A DNA stretch of 64,000 bases from Plecoglossus altivelis (taxonomy: Eukaryota; Chordata; Actinopteri; Osmeriformes; Plecoglossidae), in assembly GCA_036571765.1 (NCBI GenBank), contig BROE01000018.1, positions 12,316,743 through 12,380,742 on the forward strand. Direction: 5' to 3'. Both the position numbers and the translations under genes were made by a program. Of this stretch, positions 44,505-58,500 are shown piece after piece. Position 1 is the stretch's first letter. Every line of letters begins with the position of its first letter. The notes beneath the pieces are model-generated. The model had not been told where the DNA came from and did no database searches. It was given only the letters and a program-made list of their open reading frames with translations.

Positions 44505-46140
44505 TAGCTGCAGGCAGCAGTGAGGTGGCCAAGCAGGTCAAACATTCAACATTTTAAACATCCTCAGAAGAGGTTTGCAAGTGGACAGTGTCCTGTAAAT
44601 ACATGAAAGATTAGCTGATATACGAGATATGGCGTCTCTGCGACCAAATATGATTGGCTGTACCGGCCAAACGTTTTTGAAAATCAAAAATCCAAGTGAT
44701 AAAATGTGTGGGGCTTGGTCGGATGATATTGTTTGCCACTTTGGTGAAAATTAAACAACATTTGCAGGAGGAGTAGAGAAAAGCATGTTTCATGATAAAT
44801 AAAAAATGGCGGCCATATCGAATTGTCTGGTATGTAAAGTTCTTGTGTCATAGAGGGCATGCCCCAAGATATGAGACACAGGAAAAACTTTTTTAAAGCA
44901 AACAAATCAACAGTTATTGGCTAAAACAGATTTTTGCCTCCTGCGGCCACGCCTAGTGGTCACATGACAACAAATTGTTTGGACATCCTCAGAGTCATGC
45001 CAAGTCAAAATACAGGTTTTGTGTTGAGACCCCAACGATTTGCTGAGATATGACCCAACTTTCTATTTGGTTGTTTGCTGCCCATTTTAAGTGTGTCTTC
45101 ATTTTCTTATTGGGAAACCTATTGTTATTGTTGTTTTATTATTATTATCTTTGTTCCATTGGAGTCAATGGCAGCCCCTAGAAAACAACCGTTAAGTTGG
45201 AGGGTTTTTTTTCCAAAATCATTTGCCAGGTAGTGCCAATCAAAATTGACAGTAATGCAAACAAACAGGAAGTTGGGTCATATTTCAGCAACTATTTGAG
45301 ATATCAACACCAAACTTGGTATACCAAAAAGACAACATAACACCATATTACCAGGTGCTATGGCAACTTTATATTTCCAAAACTGAAATAAAGGAAATTG
45401 AATTTATTTATTTAACGCTAAAACAATGTTTTATACAACTGTCAATCAAAAACTCAGAGTTTGTTTCAATCACAAGTTAATATGAAGACTCTTACCCTGT
45501 TTTGTGCACAAATCTGAGATAAAGTTGAATGTAAGATGAAAAGTACACTTATGGTGAATATTTGAAATGTGCGTTCTTGGCTAATTGCTTGGGCTCTTTC
45601 CCCAAATCCTCTTTCCCTCACTCCAGCCCGCACATGCTCCAAATTCTCACAGACTCACAGGCTCTTGACACACTGGTGTGCATGAGCTAAGCCAAACACA
45701 CATGCACATCTTTAGAATTAGTGGGGTTAGCTAGCCCCCACGCTCACTCCTTCCTTGGCATTGTAGCCATTCTTTGGCTAGTTTGGCCACAGCTAATTCT
45801 ACTGTTAGTTTTTTTTTCAGAATGATGAAATTAGAGCACAACTTGGGTATTTTATCTTCTTCTTTGGCACAATTAAACTAAGGATTGGACTGCATGACCA
45901 AAGCAATTTGGTGAGTGAGGGTTTGTCTGTAGACAGTTGGAGAGAGAGAGACGTTTACTTTAAGTGTTAAGAAGAGAGTAAAAAATACAGAGTAAACGTG
46001 CTAAAATAAATGTGCCCAAAGACTTGCTGAGATATGGCCCAACTTTCCTGTTTGTGGCCCTTCCTGACAAATTTGATTGGCTGTAGCGGACAAACGGTTA
46101 TGAATATCAAAAATCCTTTGAAAACACGAGTGAGGGTTTC
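44505..46140. repeat. TAGCTGCAGGCAGC-type repeat, composite
   Basis: Opens with ATAGCTGCAGGCAGCAGTGA, as in the copy at 8406. Internal direct repeats: GATTGGCTGTACCGGCCAAA near 44652 and GATTGGCTGTAGCGGACAAA near 46076, plus GCTGAGATATGACCCAACTT near 45042 and a close copy near 46026. An inverted copy of the latter (AGTTGGGTCATAT) lies near 45273. Non-coding. A segment around 45570-45960 looks unrelated. No named superfamily assigned. Confidence 0.45.
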
Positions 46141-46174
46141 TCTGACGATGATCCTTACCTAATCTGGGGGTGAT

Positions 46175-47075
46175 TGGGGGGGGGGACTGGGGACATTGAG
46201 TATGAGTGGACAATGTTCTCGGCCTCCATTGTTGATGCGGCAGCCCAGAGCTGCGGTCGTAAAGTCTCTGGTGCCAGTTGTGACGGCAATCCCCAAACCC
46301 GGTGGTGGACACCAGAAGTAAGGGATGCTGTTAAATTGAAGGAGTCCTATTGAGCCTGGTTGGCTTGTGGGACTCCTGAGACAGTTGACAGGTATCAGCA
46401 GGCCAAGCGTGCCGTGGCTTGGGTGGTCGCAGAAGCAAGAAGGACTATAGGACGGCCTCAAGGAAGATGGCAAACTGTTCGCCGACTCAGGAGGGAGAAG
46501 CAGCGTTTCACCAAAATGATGCAGGTGGGGAGCTGCTGACCCCAACTGGGGAGGTTGTTTGATGGTGGAAGGAATACTTTTAGGATCTCCTTAATCCTGC
46601 TGTCACGTCTTCCAAGGAGGAAGTAGAGGCTGAGGACCCGGAGGCGGACTCATCGATCACCCACGCTAAAGTCACCGAGGTGGTCGGTGGGCTCCTTAGT
46701 GGCAAGGCCCCAGGGGTAGATGAGATCTGTCCTGAGTATCTTAAGTCTCTGGATGTTGTGGGGCTGTCGTGGCTGACATGTCTCTGCAACATTGCGTGGC
46801 AGCCTTGGGATGGTACTTCTGGACTGGAAGACCAGGGTGGTAGTATCTCTTCATAAGAAGGGGGACTGGAGGGTGTATTCCAACTTAAGGGGATTCCGCT
46901 CCTCAGCCTCCCTAGTAAGGTCTATGCCAGGGTGCTAGAGAGGAGAATAGGACAGATAGTTGAACCTCAGATTCAGGAGGAACAGTGTGGTTTTCATCCT
47001 AGCCGCGGAACACTGGACCAGCTCTATACTCTCCATCGGGTGCTTGAGGGTTCATGGGAGTTTGCCCAACTGTTA
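46175..47075 (+). mobile_element. Rex3 LINE internal fragment
   Basis: Corresponds to the region after the endonuclease up to the reverse-transcriptase fingers of the copy at 36996 (it begins GGGACTGGGGACATTGAG, as at 38285, and stops within CATGGGAGTTTGCCCAAC). It carries the GGCAAGGCCCCAGGGGTAGA block (the linker before the RT) and CAGATTCAGGAGGAACAGTG. Both ends are missing and frames are broken. No target duplication was found. Confidence 0.8.
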
Positions 47076-49330
47076 GGTATAGCTAAATAAGAAGAACACA
47101 GTCGTTGAAGCTAAGGAAGTTTTAATACTTCCCGGTAAGACTTCACATATCTTAGTGGAGAAAACCTATGCAGGCATATCAGGTCCAGACTTACTACAGA
47201 AGAGAAATCAAAATAGAGAGGAAGTACGTAGGACGGCAATGCCAGGTTATTCTTAAGAAGCTTGAAAGTTAGAACGTGGATTATATCAATCTACCACATC
47301 AGAAAGTAATGCACACGACCACGTGACTACTTTGATAGACTTTGACTTTTATAGACCTTCACTTCATTGATTAACCCTCTAAATACAGGCTGGACTTTTT
47401 TACATTGTTTTATAAGCCTACCAATGAGCAATGCATTATCCAGCAGCCAAACCTTTTAATATGGATTCTGAGTCGGGAAAATTAAGGTTAGATGTATGAA
47501 TTTAGGTTTTGGAATTGCATGCTACTGTTAACTATTATGTAGCGATGATAATTGGGATAAGTCATATAGATATAGGTCTATATGCCTGATGCCAAGACAT
47601 CACAATCATTATCTACCCCTATGTTTAACGTAGGCCATGTAGGTTTGTATCATTCTGAAATAATTGTTCATCATTGTTTAATGCAGTAGGTTAAATGCTG
47701 TAACCTATCTATTTCAGTAGATTTTCTATAAATGAAGCCTACATATTTAACTGAGAAAATGAGAATGTCTGTGGCAAATCACTGCTTTCCCGTTAGGTCA
47801 GTGTTGAAGAACCGTCTGAAAAAGAACCAACTCAGACTAAGCCTGACAGCCTAGTTCTGACCAGGCTAGTTTCGCAGCCGAAGTTGCCATAGTGACTGAA
47901 TTTCAACTACATTGAGTTGGGTTCATGGAACCAAATAAACTGGAATTGAGTCTGAATAACGGACATAAGCCTGACTTATTCGGTAAACTCGCTATATGGA
48001 ACAGGGCTCAGTCCTGATGGGCCACCCAATTGCTGCCTGTGACTATTTTACCAAACTATCTGTTCTGCGTAAGGGGTGTTTACTATGTTTACATTAACAT
48101 TGATTTTTTTCCTTGGTGCATTGCTGTAAAATAGTCTTGCATTGTATGTATCACATTGACATCAGACACCAACAACTGACAAGGAAGCAGTTGAATCTGT
48201 GGATCGTGGCATCTGTTTTTCAATGTGTTTTTTTGTTTTGGATTCTCATTTGAAAAACGACAAAACATGTTTTTGAGTTATCGATTTTTAAAAAAAGACA
48301 AAAATGTTTTTATTAATTTATTATTTTATAAATATTTTATTATTTTCTCAATTTTATAATGAAAGAAAGAATGATACACGGATTCACAGGTCAAAGGCTA
48401 TAAATGTATCATTTGTTCTTTTATCAAATATAGTAAAGTCTAGGTGTCAGCTTTGTCTCATAAGGCCTAGCAGAATGGGTATGTCCACATTTGTGGTTCG
48501 ATTGGGTTTAACTGTTTCTTAACTGTGCAATATGGTTGCCATAAAATCTACATTAGTACATTTTCTGACCATTAAAAGTTTTTGTATGGGGCATGACTAT
48601 ATTCGTAGTGTCTGTATAAAAGTGCTGAAATGAATTGTCGATGTTATTGACGATGACTATTATATATTTATTATAACAATTTTAAGAATGGACAAATATT
48701 TGTATATTTCTGAGTCATCATGGGATCTCATATCTCATGGCTTGCAATAACCCAATTTGATCAGGGCAATAAATTATTTTCTGGCTAGATGTAGAAATTA
48801 CACCACCAGTCACTCCACCGTCTGTCGGCTGAAGTATCGAGCTATCTGTGGCATAGAACAAAGTCACATAATGTGACAAGACTGCAAGACTCTGACAAGG
48901 CTATTACATTGCTGGGTGTATGGTTCAATAGGTAACTTCATAGGACGCAAAAACCTGTCTGTTTTTCCTTAAATACATTTGAATAATTATTATGGGAAAA
49001 ATTATGGAATTGAATTACAAATGAACTAAACTAAAACACTTTTGGACATTTTTTTTTTTACAAATGCTGTGAATGAATGAAAGTAAAACGTCTTATCACC
49101 TTCCCTTGTTCTGTTTCATATTCATGTAACATATTAAAGAAGTTATTAGGTTGAGTGCTGCATCAGTCAGTCATTTGCTTATTAATACAGTTAATTAATT
49201 AGTAGTTTGGCACGGGCGATTTCTCTTGACAAGCAGTTTATTGATTTTATAATTGTTAGATTTGTTGAATATCAAAACATTGTTTGTTGTAGCCCTACTG
49301 AATAATCATTATAAATTAACTGGTCATTTT
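47076..49330. other. mvp intron 1 or 5' region, unassigned
   Basis: No coding signal. The first part (47075-47640), opening TGTTAGGTATAGC, could be a solo LTR but no partner was seen. T- and A-rich from 48200 on. Confidence 0.3.
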
Positions 49331-49354
49331 TAATACTCTTATTTGGTCTTCCAG

Positions 49355-49521
49355 ATGGCATCCAAGTCATTTGGGAGCAGAGGGGTAGAGGTTCAAAGTT
49401 TGGTGGATGCATCTATCATCCGTATCCCACCCCACCACTACATCCATGTGTTGGATCAAAACACAAATATTGCACGAGTGGAAATTGGACCGCTCACCTA
49501 CATCCGCCAGGACAATGAGAG
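49355..49521 (+). CDS. mvp: mvp coding exon 1
   Basis: The ATG follows the acceptor TTGGTCTTCCAG directly. Encodes MASKSFGSRGVEVQSLVDAS then IIRIPPHHYIHVLDQNTNIA and GPLTYIRQDNE. Donor GTTAGT splits an Arg codon. Confidence 0.92.
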
Positions 49522-52500
49522 GTTAGTGGTGTAGGACATGGAAATGTCCTGGTTACTTGAAAATATTTTATGGCGTACGTACCACAATTCAATTGCCATC
49601 CATCCATTTTCTTCTGCTTATTCGGGGCCGGGTTGCTGGGGCTGCAGTCTGAGCAGGAAGGCTTAGACTTCCTTCTTCACACACACCTTCTCCAGCTCTT
49701 CTGGGGTATCCAGAGGCATTCCCAGGCCAGCTGAGAGACATAGTTTCTCTAGCGTGTCCTGGGTCTCCCCTGGGGCCACCTCCCCGTGGGACATGCCTGG
49801 AATTCCATCTCCAGGAGGCATCCGAAACAGATGCCCGTGTCACCTCAGCTAGCTTCTCTCAAAGTCAAGGAGCAGTAGCTCTACTCCGAGCTCCTCCTGT
49901 GTGACCAAGCTCCTCACCCTATCTCTAAGGGCGCCCCTGGCCATCCTGTAAGGGAAATAATTTCGACAGCTGGTGTACGCGATTTTGTCCTTTCGGTCAT
50001 TAACCAAAGCTTATGACCATAGGTGAGAGTAGGAATGTAGATTGACCGCTAAATCGAGAGCTTTGCCTTGCAGCTTAGCTCCTTCTTCACTACAAAGGTC
50101 TGATACAGAGACTGTATCACTGCAGCCACTGCACCGATCTGCCTGTCAATCTCATGTTCCATTCTTCCCTCACTCGTGAAAAAGACCCTGAGATACTTGA
50201 ACTCCTCCACAAGGACTCCCCACCCACTCAAAGGAGGCAAGCCACCTTTTTCTGGTCGAGAATCATGGTCTCGGATTTGGAGGTGCTGATTCTCATCCCA
50301 GCCGCTTCACACTGGCTGCAAACCGCTCCAGTGCCCGCTGCAGGTCCCGGTCTAATAAAGCCATCAGGACAACATCATCTGCGAATAGCAGAGATGAGAT
50401 CCTGTGCTCCCTGAACCAGACACCCTCTGGCCCCTGGCTGTGCCTAGAAATTCTGTCTATAAAAACAATGAACAAAACCGGTGACAAAGGGCAGCCCTGG
50501 CGAAGTCCAACATACATCGGGAACAGGTCTGACTTACTAATGGCAATGTAAACACAGCTCCTGCTCCGGTCATACAGGGATCGGACGGCCCTGAGCAAAG
50601 GGCCCCGGACCCCGTACTCCAGTAAAAAACCCCACAGGACTCCACAAGAGACATGATCCAACAAGTTCTCCAGATTCACAAAGCACATGTGAACTGGTTG
50701 GGCAAACTCCCATGAACCCTCAAGCACCCGATGGAGAGCATAGAGCTGGTACAGTGTTCCACGACCAGGGCAAAAACCACACTGCTCCTCTTGGATCCGA
50801 GGTTCGACTATAGGTTGGATTCTCCTCTCTTGTACGCTGGCATAGACCTTATTAGAGAGGCTGAGGAGTGTGATCCCCCTGTAGTTGGAATACACCACCC
50901 GGTACCCCTTCTTTTTGAATTACCATACATATATTTTTTAAATTCCTTCACCTTGCCCTCCATGGACGGGCCCATCCATCCAAGCTTGGGTCTTCTACCA
51001 GAGGCCTGAGAGCTTGAGGGTTCTGCGTAGCATCTTAACTGTTCCTAGGACTGTGCTCTCCTGTACTGAGCTGTCTGGTGTATTTGAGTAGAAGAACTTG
51101 AGAAGGCCTGGAAAATGAAGGCAAGGGTGGTACCCGTGGTCATCGGAGAACTTGGGGCAGTAGCCCCTAAACTGTAGGAGTGGCAAAAGTAGATTCCAGG
51201 AAATACATCAGACATCTCAGTCCAGAAGAGCACAGTCCAAGGAACAGTCAAGATAGTGTGCAGAGCCCTCGAGCTCCCAGGCCACTGGTAGAGGACCCGA
51301 GCTAGGACGGATCTTGGCTCACATTTAACAGAAACCCACCAATTCACCAAATCTCAACAAATGAGAATATTTAATAACACCAATAAAAAAACATTTTTAG
51401 AGAATTGAGAGAATGTTCATGTACTCAATACGTGTGAGACTCTTGCCTGCAATCTTCCTCCCAGTTGCTGGGGGGAACCATTGGCAAGAACGTTTTTGTG
51501 CTAAGCAATCATGGTTGTTGATACTCACCTGTGTTGGGCCCTATTCATGTTTGCATTTAGCCATTGTTTATTTGTTCAGTCTTGGGCCTACCTACCTGGG
51601 TATCCTGTTGCAAACTGTGAGTCTCCGTAAACAATTGTGCTTGTTTAGTTTTTCTTTTTTGGGGGAGTGAATATTGGCAGCTCTGCTTCTGGTTGTGTTA
51701 GTACTTTGTTTCTTATTTTCTTTTTTAACTTTTACAAGTAAAGCTACTTGGAATTCATACCCCTCATCTCCATGAAATTGTTTCTCTACACTTGGGTCTA
51801 AAATTCCTCAGCCTGGAATTAGCTCACTCAGGAAGAACATGAGCTCTGTGTCCAAGAGGTCAGGGTTCTAGCCCTGATAAAGACATCTTTCCATATTTTA
51901 GTTTATATCCTGGCCGTTCCTGCTTCCGCATCATTAGAATACTTGGTAGGGGCTCCTTTTGCTTTAATTACTGCCTCAGTTAGGCATAGCATGGCAGTGA
52001 CCCATTTGTGGCACTGCTGAGGTAGTATGGAAGCCCGTATATCTTTGACAGTGACTTTAAGCTCATCTGCATATTTTGGTATTTTGTTTCACATTTTCGT
52101 TTGGATAATACCTCAATGAAACAGCCTAAGGAAAAAGTGTGGAAGACAACAACCAACCAACTTGTGGTTGCTCAACCAACCAAAAGAACTGCAGCCTTAT
52201 GAGGATTGTCAAACAAAGTACATACAAGAATTTAAGTGAACTTCAAGGAATGGACTGAGGCTGGGGTCAAGGCATCAAAGGGCACCACACACAGCCTTGT
52301 CAAGGAATTTGGCTACAGTTGTCGTATTCCTCTTCGTCACAATTAAAAGAACCAAAGACTTAAACTACTTCAGTCTGTGTCCATTGAATTTCTTTAATAC
52401 AAAAGTTTCATAATTTGAGTTGAATTACTGAAATAGCCTTTTCCACAACATTCTAATTTATTGACATGCACCTGTACTGTATATCCACATTCGTTTCATG

Positions 52501-55500
52501 AAAAGTTCAAGTTGTCTGAACATGCTCCTTGTCAATGTTGTCTGAAGTAAAAAAAATAAAAAAAAATAATACATAAACATTCCTGTTATGTTGATGGCTC
52601 TGACGGTATTATATTCTTGACTTTGCAGGGTACTGTTTCCTCCTGTGCGCATGACAATGGTCCCTCCACGGCACTACTGCATGGTCATTAACCCTGTCGC
52701 CCGCGACGACAATGGTCAGGTGCTCTTTGACCCATCCGGGCAGGCCAAACTTCGCCATGCCGATCTGGAGATCCGCCTTACCCAGGACCCTTTCCCTCTC
52801 TTTCCAGGGGAAGAGATTCAACAGGTGCCACAGTACACACACTGTCAAGGGGATTCCGACCTATGTTGTAAAGTATAAATGTTCAATACGTCACATGGCA
52901 GTGGATAGGGTATGCTAGTATCAATAAAGGAAATACATAGATGGGGAAAATTAAACATTTCACTGTTCGAATTTTGATATGAATATGAATATCAAATATT
53001 CATATTCAGTTTTGAATATTCAAAATTGAATTAAAATATACAAACAGCAGTTAAATTTGCTTACTGAGCTGAACAGTATTGATCTACTGAATTGTACAAA
53101 ATGCTTGTTCCATTTTACTTATACTATGTTACCTTAAAACTCATGGCTGTCAGTTGGCCCTTTTTAGCTGTGGTATCAAATTGGCTTATGTGGGTCAGTT
53201 ATTCAATTTAAACATTCTACTATAATTTAGATTGAAATTAGGCTAATCTAAAAGCGTCTGTCATTGATATTCTACGTCCTCATACAGTATCTTGTAGACA
53301 ATGAAATTCCAGTTTGAAAATGTAATCACCCCTTCCTTGTACATAGAGAACACTACATTGCTTTTTTCTCTCACTGTCATTCCCACTCATACCTACTCCT
53401 GTCCCCCTACCTCCTTTCTCTATCACTCCTTTTACCTCCACCTCTCTCACTACCTCTACCTCGACCTCATTTGTCTACCTCTGCCTCTTTCTTTCATAGG
53501 ACGTGACAGCATTGCAGATTGTGTATCCCGACACTGCACTGCGTCTGCAGGCACTGCTTGACTTTGAGGAAGGAGAAGGAGAGAAGAGGGTGGCTGGAGA
53601 TGAATGGCTCTTTGAAGGGCCTGGTAAGCCACAACTTTTCACGCTCTGTCAAAAGCTAATTTGATAAGGACATAAAGCATCTTAATCATTGCTCTCATCA
53701 TAGTTTATTTTCTAAAATAAGGACAACATGTTAAATGTTCATTGGGAATATTTGCCTAATTAAGCTACCCTAAACCCACCACTCCTTCTATCAGGGACCT
53801 ACATTCCCAGGAAGGAGGTGGCAGTGTTAGAGACCATCAAGGCCACAGTCATTCAAGAGAACCAAGCCATCCGCTTGCGTGCCCGAAAAGAAGGTGTGGA
53901 CAGAGGAGGAGTGCGCAGGGTCACTGGTGAGAGACATTTTCTACACACCAGGGGCATCAATAATGCATCCTAAACCTTCCGCGCACAAGCTGGCATTAAT
54001 TGGAAACCAGCTTTTGGCATGCGACCAGGCCGTACCCATCATAATCTATATGTGTAATATGGGTGATGATGAAATACTTACAGCATTGTCCATTGGGACA
54101 CTATTACTTAAATTTCCGAGTCGGTGTTATACATTATTCGATCGTCAATCAAATGCACGTCCATCTGACTGTGTCATGCTTTGTAAAAATACATAAGGAG
54201 TACTTTGGGTGTACATTATGCACCCATTTGTCATAAGGTATAGGTGTTGAAGAAGTTTCTTTTGTACCCAATTGCCGTGAAAGTTCAAATCTTACAGATC
54301 TGTAAGGTGCAGTTGTCTGATACACTCAAGTTGAGGATCTCAGTGGACCCACAATGAATACATGAAGTATAGGTCAAACATTGTTTATTATATTGTGAAC
54401 GTTAAAAACCATGTGATAATAATAAAGTAATAATTTAGTAGTAGTCTTTCATTATTATTAATTGTTGAGTTGTTGATGACAGCCCTCTTCAGTGTTTAAC
54501 GGGCAAGACCGGTAATCCTGTTGTCATTAGCAAACTTTTGGAATCAGTACTGTGGTGGAAATTCTGAGAATCAATCGTGATAAAAATAAAAGGTTCATGA
54601 ATAAAAAGTGGTCCGGCCCAAGAGATCCAAGAGAACTAAACAACTAACGTGAACATGACAGTCAAACTCAACCAGAGATGGCCAGTAGCATAATCAGAAA
54701 GTAGCATTGAGTTTTTGCAACATTTAATATTATGTAAACACAAAAGCCACATTTACATTTATTGTTCAGGAACCAAACATTGGAGAGCTGGATAGATGGG
54801 ACAACAAGCAGAGATTGTAGTTTCTCGCTTAGAAGTTTCAAACATACTATACACTTCACTTATTTTTGCAATACTCAAATACATAAAGAACAAAAGCTTA
54901 TTTGGCAGGATAACTGAATCTATCAGACCCTTGAATGTTTGAGATTATTACTATTTCTCCTTTCAGTAGACCTACTCAGGGCTGGATTGAGGCCACTTTT
55001 CAGCCCAGGAGGTTTTGTCCCAAGACCAACCCACACCATGGTGGTGGAAATAGGATACATTGTGCATCACATTAGCCCTTACTGTCCTGTAGTTTTTATT
55101 AATACCATAGTTTAACAAGTAATGTAAAGGTTAAATAATAATTAACCTAAGATGAAAAGTTAACAACAATATTCCACTATTCCACAAGGACAGGTTTATA
55201 AATTAATAAAAGCAGAATGATAAAAAGATTAAGAGGACATTTGACTGCATACACAGATCAAGGTTGACATTGACTATCAATATCAGAATAATATTTTAAT
55301 CACCCTACTTTGAGTGATACAAAAAATATATTTTTATTAAATGTAATATTTGGCTTGCGAATAGGTAGACAACGCTACAACAATATTATCCGAATAATTA
55401 AGTTGTTAATGCTAATCATTAGGCCTATATCCCTCTTTACCAGTTGCCACTTGTTTTTCTTCTTGAAAACAAATCTGGAAATTTGACACATATAGCAGCA

Positions 55501-58500
55501 TCTTTATCTTAACTGGCTTTTGTAGCCCGTCTTCCTCTCAGCCATCCTCCCTGACGCGTATTGTTACGACCCAGCTATCTGTAGTCTACCTTAGAAAAAC
55601 TTTTGGATAATACAGGCTATGCACCCAACCAATTCTATTTGGGACGGGAGAACTCCCTCACATGGTACAACCCATGTCAGAATGCAGAAGTCACCAAGAG
55701 CAGCTTCAGAATATTTTTAGTAGGGGGGCGTAGGGGGAAGCAGCAGTGAATTTGGGGGGCATCCAATTAAGTACAGAATACAAAAGTCATCCCACCACAT
55801 TAATTTTAAATTAAATTGATGGAAATTAGAGCAACACAAAATGTGTTTCCTTAAATAGCATGATATGAAACTATATATACATCAAATATTTTAAGGTTTT
55901 ATGCCAAATATTTATCATTCAGTATATTAATTCCTTCTCGCCTGTGTTTAAAAACACACACACACATTTGGCCCTTGCAAGGGCTCTTTTATACAGCATG
56001 TTTTACTTAGTAATGAAAATGAAAACAATGATAGTGCCTAAATGCATTTACAGTCTGATATTATTCATTGTTTGTCAAATGAACAGCACTGAAGGTCAAG
56101 TGTTTTGTTTCATTCTAAACATTTACATATTTAATACAAATAGAAAATGCAACTATAAAGTGTGATATTGGATATATACAAACAACAAACGAACACTTTA
56201 TTTGACACTTTACACTTAATACACTTTATTGAAGCATTATTCTTGGATCTTTCCATCCAAGATGGCGGCGTGTTCGGACGCCGCGGCTACTCCGGAACCC
56301 AAAGATGGTGCTTTTATGTCGTTTTATGTCGTCTGTTCGTCTCCAAACAGTGCCAATTCAACACTGATTCATCGGGAGTTCACTCCCAGATACATCTATG
56401 ATCGCCAAAGCCTTTTTAGATATCGAAAAAACATACAAACACAAACTCTCGCCAGCGGCTAGCGAGAAGCTACGAGGCCTTTGTTTACTGCTAGAGCCGA
56501 ACCTCGAGACTGCGGCCTCGCCTACTGACGCTACTCGCACAAGGCGGCATTGCAAGCGGTGCGAGAGAGGACAGAAGCGGGGTAAGCGCGGAGGTATACG
56601 AGCTAGGATGAGGGCTTACCCCACAAGACCGGCTCTTCCATCACTCATGCTCTCTAACGTTCGCTCTTTGTAAAACAAAACGGACTCAATCCAACTCAGT
56701 CTATCTACACAGCATGAGGCAAGGGATTGTTGTGCATTTGTCTTCACTGAGACATGGCTAAAGGACAACATCCCAGACTCCGCCATTCAGCTGCACGGCC
56801 TAACCTGCTACCGAGCGGACAGAGATTCGTCACTGTCTGGAAAGACTCGCGGGGGCGGCTTGTGTGTTTGTCAACAAAAAATGTTGTAACAATGCTGCGG
56901 TAGTATCTAAATACTGCTCACCGCTGGTGGAGTTTATGATCGTGAAGTGTCGTCCGTTCTATCTGCCGCGGGAGTTCACGGCCATTGTTATGGTCGCGGT
57001 TGACATTCCTCCGTGTGCTAATGCAAAAGACGCACTTCGTGAACTGTACAGCGCCATCAGCGAACAACAAACAAATAACCCCAACGGCTTTTTCATCGTA
57101 GCCGTTGACTTCAACCATGCAAACTTAAAGTCAGTTTTGCCTAAGTTCTACCAACATGTGAACTTTGCAACAAGGGGAAACAACACACTAGACGTTGTTT
57201 ACACAACAGTTAGGAACGCATACAAAGCCGAACCCCGCCCTCACCTTGGGTACTCAGACCACATCTCTGTTATGCTAATCCCAGCATGTTGCCCACTTCT
57301 CAAACTTGCAAAACCGAGACTTGAGCAAATCACGGTATGGCCAGAAAATGCTACCTTTGCGCTGCAGGACTGCTTCTAGGATACAGACTGGAACATGTTC
57401 AAAGAGGTAGCTACTTACAACAACCTGACCTACAGGAGTACACTGAAACTGTGACTGCTTACATCAAAAAGTGCACAGATGATGTGACAGTCACAAAGAC
57501 CATCACCACACGCGCCAACCAGAAGCCATGGATGAAAGCAGAGGTTCGTGGGCTGCTAAAGACCAGAGATGAAACTTTCCGATCGGGAGATAAAGCAGCC
57601 CTCAAACCAGCAAGAGCCAATCTGTCCCGCGGCATCAAAAATGCTAAATGGTCATATGCCCAAAAAAATCAACATCACTTCACAGACAGCAGGGACACAC
57701 GGAGTCTGTGGCAAGCCATTCAGACCATCACAGACTACAAGGCCTTTGATGATGACATATCCCTCCCAGATACACTCAACCACTTTTATTCACGGTTTGA
57801 CATGCAGAATGACACACCTGCACAAAAACAACCCACTCACCCCAACGCACGCAAGGCTGCGGGCCCCGACAATATACCTGGCCGTGTACTGAAAGACTGT
57901 ACTGTACAGCTGACAGATGTCCTAACAGACACCTTCAACACCTTGCTGGCCCAGGCAGTCGTCCCCACATGTCTCAAATCCACAACAATCATACCTGTAC
58001 CAAAGAAATAACCTGTGTCCTGTCTGAATGACTACCTTCCCATAGCACTGACCCCTATCATAATGAAGTGCTTTGAGAAGTTAGTCATGAAGAACATAAG
58101 AACCAGCCTCCCCGACACACTCGACCCGCTCCAGTTTGCATACCGTCCGAACCGCTCCTCAGGCGATTGAATTTCCTCAACCGTCCATCTGGCACTTACC
58201 CATCTAGAAAACAAAGACTCTTATGTAAGAATGCTGTTCATTGACTTCAGCTCAGCATTCAACGCAATAATCCCATAACAGCTCACTAACAAACTAAACG
58301 TACTGGGCCTAAAAAATTCCCTCTGCAATTGGATTCTGGACTTTCTAACCGAAAGACCTCAGTCAGTCCGTGTCGGCCATAACACCTCTAGCACTTCCAC
58401 ACTGAGCACAGGTGCCCCACAAGGCTGTGTGCTCAGCTCGCTGCTCTTCACGCTGCTGACCCATGACTGCACTGCCAAGTTCAGCTCCAACCACATCATC

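Noticed and set aside
53879..54196. 105-codon open frame overlapping mvp exon 4
   Set aside because: It starts inside exon 4 in another frame and runs into the intron. It has no recognised similarity.
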